Below, piece by piece: positions 1 through 6,591 of a stretch of DNA of 45,862 nt (position 1 is its first letter; every line of letters begins with the position of its first letter). The stretch is from an uncultured Eggerthellaceae bacterium (GTDB lineage Bacteria > Actinomycetota > Coriobacteriia > Coriobacteriales > Eggerthellaceae): contig CANOHY010000014.1 in assembly GCA_947565915.1 (NCBI GenBank), positions 1-45,862 of the forward strand, given 5' to 3'. The position numbers were made by a program, and so were the translations under genes. Below the pieces are notes generated by a model that made no database searches, was not told the origin of the DNA, and saw only the letters and a program-made list of their open reading frames with translations.

Positions 1-109
1 TAGCAAGCTGGGAGTCCATTCGCAGCAGGAAATGATTACCCTCATAGAGCATATTGATCATCTGTCTCCTACCGAACGCTTGCAATTCTGTGCATCGAAA
101 GACAATTAG
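1..109 (+). CDS. LuxR-family transcriptional regulator, C-terminal end (partial)
   Basis: An open frame enters from the left edge and runs as 35 codons from base 2 to a TAG at 107-109. The translated tail contains KLGVHSQQE followed by MITLIE. This matches the last recognition helix and trailing helix of the LuxR/FixJ/NarL-type DNA-binding domain, where the usual form is KLgVhsrqElidlie. The 5' part, including any sensor or membrane domain, lies outside the window, so neither ligand nor targets can be inferred. Proteins with 12 membrane segments and a LuxR-type tail are common in Coriobacteriia, but nothing visible here tells which architecture this one has. The gene is codirectional with the next gene and separated from it by about 250 bases. 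Confidence 0.7.
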   Translation, partial: SKLGVHSQQEMITLIEHIDHLSPTERLQFCASKDN

Positions 110-288
110 CTGATAAGCTCCTAACCCCCTTATCACTCGAGCATCTATTCCGATGCGCCCGCAAGCAAACCCATTATTCGTCTCACTCTGATCTTCTGGA
201 TATCAGCTGCCTCAACTCCCCTTGCTAATCATTCCAAATCATTCCCAACCATTCCCCTTCCCACGAGGCCATTTCGCAACTCCCACGC

Positions 289-294
289 TATAAT
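289..294 (+). promoter_or_regulatory. -10 element upstream of the CorA-type gene
   Basis: A perfect TATAAT lies at 289-294, predicting a transcription start near 301. No good -35 is visible at 16-18 bases upstream. A start near 301 would leave only about four bases before the TTG at 305, which supports the ATG at 362 as the true start codon. Confidence 0.5.
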
Positions 295-361
295 ACGAAC
301 GGAATTGCTTCCAAAACGCACTCGCACCGACCTCGAAACGCACTCGCAGAAGCAGGCACGC

Positions 362-1318
362 ATGATTTCTTTCTACAAATCAGAGAACGGAAAGGTCCAG
401 CAGATCGACAGCATCGAACCCGGGTGCTGGGTCGATGTGCTCGAGCCTACTTCTGAAGAGCATCAATGGCTGGTCGATACGATGGAGATCGTGCCCGAGT
501 TCGTGAAGGCCGCCTTCGACGACGAAGAGACCTCGCACGTAGACGTGGACGAAGACACGCGTCAGGTGCTCGTTATCGTCGACTGCCCGTTCATCGAGGA
601 CGAGAAGGACATGGTGGACGCTTCCATCGTGCAATACGACACGCATCCCCTCTCGTTCGTCTTTCTGCCCGAGCAAGAGTACTTCGTCACGCTGTCGTTG
701 CGCCGCAACGAGATCCTCTCCGACTTCGCGCATGGCCGCTACCGTAATGTTTGGACGGCGCGTCGCACGCGCTTCCTGCTACAAATGCTCCTGCGCATCA
801 CGCAGCGCTACCTGGTGTGCCTGCGCTCCATCAATCGCCAGATTCGCGAATACGAGCGCATCCTTCGCCGCACCATGCGCAACGACGAGCTTATGAAGAT
901 GCTCGGCTTAGAGAAGTCGCTGGTCTACTTCAGCACGTCGCTCAATGGCTTGGAGAGCACGGTCACTCGCATCAGCAACGGACGCATGCTGGATTTGTAC
1001 GAGGAAGACCGCGAGCTGCTCGACGACGTCATGATCGAGATTCACCAAGCGAACGAGATGTGCAACATCTACACCAACATCCTGAACGGCATCACCGACA
1101 CGTTCAGCAGCGTTATCTCGAACAACCTGAACATGACCATGCGCACCCTCACTATCATCACGTTGGTGCTCGCCATACCAACCATCATCTTCAGCTTCTA
1201 CGGCATGAACGTGGAAGGGCTGCCCTTCATCGCATCGTGGTGGCCAGCGGTGGCCATTGCCGCGGCATTATGCGCGGTGGTCATAGTCGTGCTGAAAACG
1301 GGGCGCCTGCTGAAATAG
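362..1318 (+). CDS. CorA-family divalent metal ion transporter
   Basis: The protein has 318 residues and belongs to the CorA family, whose members form homopentameric Mg2+/Co2+ channels in the cytoplasmic membrane. A long soluble, alpha-helical N-terminal part of about 250 residues is followed by two closely spaced membrane helices. The family signature YGMN sits at the end of the first helix (GMN near residues 282-284), followed by a short polar loop and the second helix up to the C-terminal KTGRLLK. The frame could open upstream at a TTG (305), but a -10 box at 289-294 makes that leaderless, so the ATG at 362 is preferred. Its upstream sequence has only a weak purine-rich stretch. The gene stands alone, convergent with the deacetylase gene. 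Mg2+ as the substrate is inferred from the family. Confidence 0.88.
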   Translation: MISFYKSENGKVQQIDSIEPGCWVDVLEPTSEEHQWLVDTMEIVPEFVKAAFDDEETSHVDVDEDTRQVLVIVDCPFIEDEKDMVDASIVQYDTHPLSFVFLPEQEYFVTLSLRRNEILSDFAHGRYRNVWTARRTRFLLQMLLRITQRYLVCLRSINRQIREYERILRRTMRNDELMKMLGLEKSLVYFSTSLNGLESTVTRISNGRMLDLYEEDRELLDDVMIEIHQANEMCNIYTNILNGITDTFSSVISNNLNMTMRTLTIITLVLAIPTIIFSFYGMNVEGLPFIASWWPAVAIAAALCAVVIVVLKTGRLLK

Positions 1319-1424
1319 CGCACGAGAGGGCAGGCGCAAGTCATCTGGCTCGGGCGCATCGGTACGTGACGCCGCTAACCGTCATCGACCATCACTAAGC
1401 ATGAGCAACCGAACGAATGCGTCA

Positions 1425-2813
1425 TCAATTGGCTATTTCGTGATGCGGAACGAAGCTATCGCGGTCGATAGCTTCGAACGAATACCCGAGCCCTTGGTAA
1501 TGCTCTATTATGGTCGGCAGCGCCTCCAGCGTGGTCTGCTTGGCCGCCGAGTCGTGGCACAGCAACACAATGTTGGTGGCGTCGGTGGGCTCGCATGCGT
1601 AGGCGATCAGCTCCTCTGCCGTATGGTCGTCGCCATCGCCGAACGACTTGTTCCAATCATAGTATTGGAAACCGCGTGCCTGCACCTCTTCGGCCAAGCG
1701 CGACATGATGCCCGCGTTGTAATTGGCTGAGATATCGTTGGACGACCCACCGGGAAAGCGGACGAAACAAGGCACATAGCCTATCTGCTGCTTCACCACC
1801 TCGCATATTTGCGAGAGGTCTTGGAAGTATGCCTCGTCGGACGAATACACCCATTCGTAATCGTGCGAGAACGTATGCATGCCAATGGTGTGGCCACGAC
1901 GGTAGGCCTCAGCAATCATGGGAAAGTAATCGCTATTGTGGCCCACCACGAAAAACGTTGCCTTGCAGTTGTAGCGGTCCAATATGTCGAGCACCGCCTG
2001 AGTATTTGCCGAAGGACCGTCGTCAAGAGTGAGATAGACCACTTTGCGATCGCTCTGCTCGAAATTCCAAGTGGCGTTGTTGGGATCGACCGCGAACGAC
2101 GCATCGCGTGCGGCCAAAGCCGACGAGCTCACGGCACCTCCGGCACCTTCGGCGCCCTTCGCATCCTGACCTGCCACGTTGCCATCATCAGGCGTTGTGG
2201 CGCTTGAAGCTCCAGCAGATGCCTCTGGAGACGCAGCCTCGGCCACGTGCGGCGAAAGCGCCTGATAGTTCATGGCGGCTTCGGTTTTCTGCGCTGCCAC
2301 CATGCCACCTGCGCCCAGAACAACCGCGAGAGCTACGAACACGCCAGCCACGAACTTCGCTTCCCATCGCACTTTGCGAGGTCGATGCTGCACGAAACCG
2401 TATTCGTCAACCTGAGCATTGGTCTTCTTGGGACGCTGGACAACCTTCGAGAAAGCCGGATTAGCAGCCTTGCGGTTGCTGGGAACATGGGGCTTTGCCG
2501 GACGTACGCCTTGCTGCGCTTGGCTTTGCAACAAAGGCTGCCCGGGCTTTTGCTGCGGTGCTACCGCCTGCTCGCGGTGTGCTGATGCCTGCTCGCGGTG
2601 CACTACCGCCTGCTTGCGGCGCTCTGACGCATTCGCGCGCACTTCGTAGCGTTCGCGCGAATACCGCTGTTGGGCTGTGCTTTGCCCATTTGCCGGTCTG
2701 CGCAGCGACCCATCGGCACGTTCGGGGCACCGGTCAACATACGCCTTCAGCCCGCGCTGCGGATTCGAAGGCCGCTGCGAATCGCTACGGCTATGTCTCG
2801 TTGCGCTGTTCAT
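1425..2813 (-). CDS. membrane-anchored polysaccharide deacetylase (NodB domain)
   Basis: A 462-residue type II membrane protein. Residues 1-150 are a basic, Gln/Arg-rich cytoplasmic tail of low complexity that contains three 7-residue repeats of the form HREQA (from a 21-bp DNA repeat at 2566-2628). A single membrane helix lies near 153-174, then an Ala/Ser/Gly-rich linker to about 235, and a NodB homology domain to the end. All five catalytic NodB motifs are visible: TLDDGPS (262-268), the metal-binding HTFSH (313-317), RFPGG (352-356), DWN (386-388) and CHDS (419-422). Such enzymes remove acetyl groups from N-acetylglucosamine in peptidoglycan or another surface glycan; the actual substrate cannot be told. 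A TATTAT box at 2828-2833 on the minus strand would give an almost leaderless transcript. An 11-bp inverted repeat lies just inside the 3' end of the gene (1451-1476). Confidence 0.88.
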   Translation of the reverse strand: MNSATRHSRSDSQRPSNPQRGLKAYVDRCPERADGSLRRPANGQSTAQQRYSRERYEVRANASERRKQAVVHREQASAHREQAVAPQQKPGQPLLQSQAQQGVRPAKPHVPSNRKAANPAFSKVVQRPKKTNAQVDEYGFVQHRPRKVRWEAKFVAGVFVALAVVLGAGGMVAAQKTEAAMNYQALSPHVAEAASPEASAGASSATTPDDGNVAGQDAKGAEGAGGAVSSSALAARDASFAVDPNNATWNFEQSDRKVVYLTLDDGPSANTQAVLDILDRYNCKATFFVVGHNSDYFPMIAEAYRRGHTIGMHTFSHDYEWVYSSDEAYFQDLSQICEVVKQQIGYVPCFVRFPGGSSNDISANYNAGIMSRLAEEVQARGFQYYDWNKSFGDGDDHTAEELIAYACEPTDATNIVLLCHDSAAKQTTLEALPTIIEHYQGLGYSFEAIDRDSFVPHHEIAN

Positions 2814-2882
2814 TGGATTCGGCGGCTATAATACCGCATTCACCTGCGAAGTGTTGAAAGCTCTCAAAAGAAGCGCATATGC

Positions 2883-3803
2883 TCAGCCCTTGCAAGCGAA
2901 CAGCACTTCCAAAGCATGATGTTCAACGCTTATCTCATACGAATCGGCCGGCAGCGGCTCGCCATCGATCTGGCAAGGTGGTCGCCTGCCGAACGAGAGG
3001 CTAAGCGTCTTTGCCCGGGCGAAATGGATGCCCTTGAACTTCGTGTGATGCGCGTTCTTGGCCATGAGGAACTTGAAGGTGGCAGCTGGCACGCTCATGG
3101 GCGAAGCGTAGCAAATGTCGAGGATGCCATCGGAAGGGTCAGCGTTCGGGCAAACGCGAAAGCCGCCCCCATAAGTGGGGCCATTCTGCACGGCGAACAT
3201 CAGCACGGGCATCTCCACCGGCTCGGAGCCATCGAGCGACATCGTGACATGATACGTATCCAGGTGGTGGAGCAGCTGGTCGATGCCGCTGCCAAGATAC
3301 AGGATGGTTCCCTGCTTGCCCGTCCTTTGACGACGCTCGACCGTATCGAGCGCTATGGCGGCATCCAACCCGAAGGACAGCGTCTCGTCGAAGTACACGC
3401 CATTGCAACAGCCCACGTCGTAGGGCCTTATCTCCGCATCGAGAAACTGCACGATGGCATCGGGAACGGAAAGCGACATGCCAAGGGTCTTCGCCAGGTC
3501 GTTTCCCGAACCAACGGGAATAAGGCCGAACACGGGCCGCTTCGACTTCGGCAGTTCCATGAGCCCGTTCACAACCTCATGCGCAAGACCATCGCCCCCA
3601 AGTGCGATCACTGTGGCATAGCGATCCGTTCCCGCTTCGCTTGCAATCGCAACCGCGTGCTTGGGATGCTGCGTGATGGCCAGATCCACGAAGCCAGCTC
3701 CCATCCATTCGACCAGCAAGTCATAGGCAATCTGCGCCGCCTTCGCACCATTGCCTCGCTGAGCCGCCGGATTGGCGATAAGCAGAATCTTGCCATCTCT
3801 CAT
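2883..3803 (-). CDS. diacylglycerol/lipid kinase family protein (YegS/BmrU/DgkB-like)
   Basis: A 306-residue cytoplasmic protein of the DAGK catalytic family, which phosphorylates diacylglycerol or a related lipid with ATP and recycles it into phospholipid synthesis. Visible motifs are an N-terminal NPAAQRG nucleotide-binding turn (residues 11-17), the GGDGLAHEV loop near 69-77 and the PVGSGNDLA motif near 96-104. These are in the usual order and spacing, and the length is typical. It lies 70 bases upstream (in coordinates) of the deacetylase start and is codirectional with it, so the two may be co-transcribed. A TACAAT -10 box lies at 3884-3889 on the minus strand, giving a leader of roughly 75 bases. 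Whether the substrate is diacylglycerol, undecaprenol or a sphingoid base cannot be decided from sequence. Confidence 0.88.
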   Translation of the reverse strand: MRDGKILLIANPAAQRGNGAKAAQIAYDLLVEWMGAGFVDLAITQHPKHAVAIASEAGTDRYATVIALGGDGLAHEVVNGLMELPKSKRPVFGLIPVGSGNDLAKTLGMSLSVPDAIVQFLDAEIRPYDVGCCNGVYFDETLSFGLDAAIALDTVERRQRTGKQGTILYLGSGIDQLLHHLDTYHVTMSLDGSEPVEMPVLMFAVQNGPTYGGGFRVCPNADPSDGILDICYASPMSVPAATFKFLMAKNAHHTKFKGIHFARAKTLSLSFGRRPPCQIDGEPLPADSYEISVEHHALEVLFACKG

Positions 3804-3883
3804 GGGAACCGCCTTCAGGCCAAGGGGCAGCGCAAGGGCGCAAGGGCGCAGGCGCGCAAACCCCTATTTGCATCGTGAATTCG

Positions 3884-3889
3884 ATTGTA
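3884..3889 (-). promoter_or_regulatory. -10 element for the lipid kinase gene
   Basis: TACAAT on the minus strand (ATTGTA at 3884-3889), about 80 bases before the start codon at 3803. It is back to back with the plus-strand TATAAT at 3921-3926. No convincing -35 was found. Confidence 0.35.
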
Positions 3890-3920
3890 TCGCATGCGTG
3901 GTTGCGTCTGGGGTTGGTCG

Positions 3921-3926
3921 TATAAT
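3921..3926 (+). promoter_or_regulatory. -10 element for the RsmB-like methyltransferase gene
   Basis: A perfect TATAAT at 3921-3926 predicts a start near 3933 and a leader of about 65 bases to the ATG at 3999. This argues against the upstream in-frame ATG at 3885, which lies before the -10 box. Confidence 0.45.
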
Positions 3927-3998
3927 CGTCCTGTTCTGCAACGTACCCGAAAACATCGCGGCATTCCAGCCGGAAATGCCGCCGATCAAAAGGACATC

Positions 3999-4925
3999 AT
4001 GCAAGAAACCGCACAGCTGCCGCGTTTCTTCGAAGAAGGCATTCGCGTAGCTTACGACAGCGAGGAAATCGATCGCATCATCGCTGGCTGCAAAGCTAAT
4101 CGCGCAACCACGTTGCGCGCCAACACCTTGCATACCACCGATTGCGAAGTCGAATCGGCGCTCAACCAGGCGGGACTGGCCTTCAAGCATGCGCCTTGGT
4201 ACCAAGATGCGCTCATCTTGCCGCCAAAGAGCGAATCAGCTTTGCGTGCGCTGCCCCTCTTCGAAGAGGGAGACATCTACATCCAAAGTCTTTCGTCCAT
4301 GCTGCCGCCACTTGCACTGCATGCAGCAGGAGGCCAAGACATCTGCGATATGTGCGCTGCGCCGGGCGGAAAGACAACCCAGCTCGTTGCCCTCACCAAA
4401 GGCAAGGCGTTCATCACTGCTTGCGAGATGCACGAACCTCGCGCCCAGAAGCTCGAGTTCACGCTCGGCCGCCAAGGTGCGAAGAACGTCACGGTGATGC
4501 GCACCGACGCACGCAAGCTCGACGAGTTCTTCAGCTTCGACCGCATTCTGCTGGATGCGCCTTGCACGGGCTCGGGCACGCTGAGCACCCGAAACCCCAA
4601 GCAAGCTGCCCGCTTCACCCCCGAGCTGCTTCGCAAATCCGTGAAGTCGCAACGTGCCCTGCTCGCCAAGGGCCTGAGTCTGCTGCGGCCAGGAGGCGAA
4701 CTGGTATATTCAACGTGCTCGATACTTCCCCAAGAGAACCAAGAAGTCATTCAATGGGCCCTTGACCAGGCGCCCAAGTGTGCAACATACGAGCTTGCCA
4801 CGCTGGAAATCCCGCAAAGCGATAGCATCCCGCGCCTGCCCTGCCCGCTTCCCGAAGCTCTCTGCGTTTGCCCTGATGGCCAATACGAAGGTTTCTTCGT
4901 CGCCCGGATAAAGCGCACGAGATAA
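3999..4925 (+). CDS. RsmB/NOP2-family RNA (cytosine-5) methyltransferase
   Basis: A 308-residue class I SAM-dependent methyltransferase of the RsmB/Nop2 family, which makes 5-methylcytosine in rRNA or tRNA. The SAM-binding motif CAAPGGKTTQ, the DAPCTGSGT motif with the first family cysteine, and VYSTCS with the second (catalytic) cysteine are all present in order. No N-terminal NusB-like domain is seen, so this is the catalytic core with only a short RNA-binding N-terminus. It is shorter than RsmB (about 430), so target assignment (C967, C1407 or a tRNA site) is not possible. The ATG at 3999 has AGGA seven bases upstream and lies downstream of the -10 box at 3921; the frame extends further upstream but without support. 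It is followed 60 bases later by the cysteine synthase gene. Confidence 0.88.
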   Translation: MQETAQLPRFFEEGIRVAYDSEEIDRIIAGCKANRATTLRANTLHTTDCEVESALNQAGLAFKHAPWYQDALILPPKSESALRALPLFEEGDIYIQSLSSMLPPLALHAAGGQDICDMCAAPGGKTTQLVALTKGKAFITACEMHEPRAQKLEFTLGRQGAKNVTVMRTDARKLDEFFSFDRILLDAPCTGSGTLSTRNPKQAARFTPELLRKSVKSQRALLAKGLSLLRPGGELVYSTCSILPQENQEVIQWALDQAPKCATYELATLEIPQSDSIPRLPCPLPEALCVCPDGQYEGFFVARIKRTR

Positions 4926-4985
4926 GCGTGATTGTTGTCGTATCATTGATGCCTGCCGTAAAAAAAGAGCGCGAAAAGAGCAATC

Positions 4986-5918
4986 ATGATCTTCAACAAC
5001 GTACTGGAAGCCATGGGGCGCACGCCCTTGATTCGCCTGAGCCGCATGGTGCCCGAGGGCTCTGCGCAAATCCTCGTGAAATACGAAGGACTGAATGTTG
5101 GTGGCTCGGTGAAGACGCGCACTGCTTGGCAAATGATCACCGAAGCCCAGAAGAACGGTCTCATTGGACCGAACACCATCATCGTTGAGCCGACGAGCGG
5201 AAACCAGGGCATCGGCCTTGCACTTGTTTGCGCTGTGCTGGGATTGAAAGCCACCATCATCATGCCTGATAGCGTTTCAGAAGAGCGCCGCAAGCTGGTG
5301 CGGCACTATGGCGCCGAAGTAATCGTGGTGCACGATGATGGAGATATCGGCAAATGCATCAACGAGTGCATCGCCACCGCCGAGCGCATGGCCGAGGCTG
5401 ACCCCAACGTTTACATCCCGCAGCAATTCAAGAATCCTGACAACCTTTTTGCACACAAGTACCACACCGCGCTTGAAATCGTGGAAGACGTGGAGGGGCC
5501 TATCCATGGGTTCTGCTCGGGCATCGGCACCGGTGGTACCATCTCGGGCATCGGCCAAACGCTGAAGAAGCTCTATCCCGATGTGGAGATTTGGGCCGTG
5601 GAACCCGAGAACGCAGCCATCCTGTCGGGCGGGGGCATTGGCACGCATCTGCAGATGGGCATCGGTGACGGGCTGATTCCCGACATCTTGGACCAAAGCA
5701 TCTACAGCGCCATCGCCATCATCTCCGATGACGAAGCCATCGCCACCGCACGGCGCCTTGCACGGGAAGAGGGCCTGATGGTAGGCGTTTCCAGCGGCAC
5801 CAACGTGGCTGCAGCGCTGCGGTTAGCCGAGAAACTGGGCGCAGGGAAGACGGTTGTAACCCTTCTACCCGACACCGGCGAGCGCTACTTCTCCACCGCG
5901 CTGTTCGCCAACGAATAG
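4986..5918 (+). CDS. cysK: PLP-dependent cysteine synthase (O-acetylserine sulfhydrylase family)
   Basis: A 310-residue fold-type II PLP enzyme that forms L-cysteine from an activated serine and sulfide. The Schiff-base lysine lies in GGSVKTRTA (near residue 42). The substrate loop reads PTSGNQG, the phosphate-cupping loop reads GTGGTISG, and the C-terminal part carries GVSSGTN and ERYFSTALF. Two positions depart from textbook CysK/CysM/CBS: SVKDR is SVKTR, and SGNTG is SGNQG. From memory, clostridial homologues share this variant, so it is probably a subfamily trait rather than a lesion. The activated serine used (O-acetyl- or O-phosphoserine) is not settled. A purine-rich GAAAAGAG precedes the ATG. 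A strong hairpin terminator follows at 5969-5995. Confidence 0.88.
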   Translation: MIFNNVLEAMGRTPLIRLSRMVPEGSAQILVKYEGLNVGGSVKTRTAWQMITEAQKNGLIGPNTIIVEPTSGNQGIGLALVCAVLGLKATIIMPDSVSEERRKLVRHYGAEVIVVHDDGDIGKCINECIATAERMAEADPNVYIPQQFKNPDNLFAHKYHTALEIVEDVEGPIHGFCSGIGTGGTISGIGQTLKKLYPDVEIWAVEPENAAILSGGGIGTHLQMGIGDGLIPDILDQSIYSAIAIISDDEAIATARRLAREEGLMVGVSSGTNVAAALRLAEKLGAGKTVVTLLPDTGERYFSTALFANE

Positions 5919-5968
5919 CCTCTCTCAGTGTCTAGTGAGCTTGGTTGCGATGCCCTAAGGAAAGCAAA

Positions 5969-5995
5969 AGGCCAGGCGGATATGCCGCCTGGCCT
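5969..5995. terminator. bidirectional hairpin terminator between cysK and the tRNA gene
   Basis: A perfect 11-bp stem (5969-5979 with 5985-5995) closes a 5-base loop. On the minus strand, downstream of the tRNA, the stem is followed by TTTTGCTTT, a good intrinsic-terminator tail. On the plus strand, downstream of cysK, the tail is weaker (a few T about five bases later). Confidence 0.75.
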
Positions 5996-6003
5996 GTGAG
6001 TTT

Positions 6004-6078
6004 TGGTGGGCCCAGCAGGATTCGAACCTGCAACCAAAGGATTATGAGTCCTCTGCTCCACCGTTGAGCTATAGGCCC
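6004..6078 (-). tRNA. tRNA with CAT anticodon (Ile2 or elongator Met)
   Basis: Read on the minus strand this is a complete 75-base cloverleaf with encoded CCA. The acceptor stem is GGGCCTA with TGGGCCC (one G-U pair) and the discriminator is A73. The anticodon arm GAGGA-CTCATAA-TCCTT gives anticodon CAT, and the T arm is GCAGG-TTCGAAT-CCTGC. The acceptor begins G1-C72 and the anticodon stem lacks three consecutive G-C pairs, so it is not the initiator tRNA. Whether it is elongator Met, or Ile2 whose C34 is converted to lysidine by TilS, cannot be decided without the modification determinants; the acceptor stem slightly favours Ile2. A TAGAAT box at 6090-6095 (minus) could be its promoter. The hairpin at 5969-5995 is its terminator. 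Confidence 0.93.
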
Positions 6079-6108
6079 AAAGCCCATTTATTCTAACACT
6101 GTGCGAGC

Positions 6109-6525
6109 CTAATCTTGCGTCGGCGGCACGAAAGGCACCAGCTTCCCGTTGGGAAAGAGCGCTACCATTCCATGGTCGCGGCCATGCAGCAATTCCTCAG
6201 CAATCGCCAGCGACACGTCCCGGTAATACGGATTCTCCTCGTTGATCAGCTGAATCTGCCCATCCACCTGCACGCTGATGGCAACCACGAACAGCTGGTC
6301 ATCGAGCGGCAGAGCGTTCTGCCCATTGGACATGCCCAAACCTAAAGCCGTAAGAATGCGGTCGCGATTGATATAGAAATCGGGATAGTTCGTAGCATCC
6401 TCAAGTTCGCCCTCATCCATGTGAGCAAGGCATATCTGCCACGCGAACAACTCGCTAGGCTGCTGGTCGACAGCGCCATTCGAACCGGGATTGTAGGTGA
6501 ATCCGTACTTGTTGCCGTCAGCCAT
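6109..6525 (-). CDS. hypothetical protein, 138 residues
   Basis: A small acidic soluble protein that I do not recognise. It has no signal peptide, membrane segment or cysteine cluster. It begins MADGNKYGFTYNPGSNGAV and ends PFVPPTQD. The middle alternates charged and aromatic residues, with likely beta-strands near FVVAISVQVDGQIQLI. The ATG at 6525 is preferred over the in-frame ATG at 6543 because AGAAAGGA lies eight bases upstream of it. A TAGAAT -10 box at 6554-6559 would give a leader of about 20 bases. It sits between rlmKL and the tRNA gene on the same strand. The clear start signals and its own promoter-like box support a real gene; the function is unknown. Confidence 0.7.
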   Translation of the reverse strand: MADGNKYGFTYNPGSNGAVDQQPSELFAWQICLAHMDEGELEDATNYPDFYINRDRILTALGLGMSNGQNALPLDDQLFVVAISVQVDGQIQLINEENPYYRDVSLAIAEELLHGRDHGMVALFPNGKLVPFVPPTQD

Positions 6526-6553
6526 GAAAATCCTTTCTCGCATGCTCGCATAG

Positions 6554-6559
6554 ATTCTA
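6554..6559 (-). promoter_or_regulatory. -10 element for the 138-residue hypothetical protein
   Basis: TAGAAT on the minus strand (ATTCTA at 6554-6559). At 17 bases further upstream there is only a poor -35 match (TTATGA). The leader would be about 20 bases and carries the ribosome-binding site. Confidence 0.35.
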
Positions 6560-6591
6560 TCGCACAGCCAGGATGCTCATAACTCCGTCAC

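Noticed and set aside
305..361. TTG start for the CorA-type gene adding 19 residues
   Set aside because: The TATAAT at 289-294 would make the message begin four bases before the TTG, and the added residues are not typical of the family.
1303..1337. 8-bp inverted repeat spanning the CorA-type gene stop codon as a terminator
   Set aside because: The stem GCGCCTGC/GCAGGCGC has a long loop and no T-tract; in GC-rich sequence this is weak evidence.
3825..3858. GCGCAAGG-type short direct repeats upstream of the lipid kinase gene
   Set aside because: Short GC-rich repetition with no clear register or symmetry; not enough to call a regulatory site.
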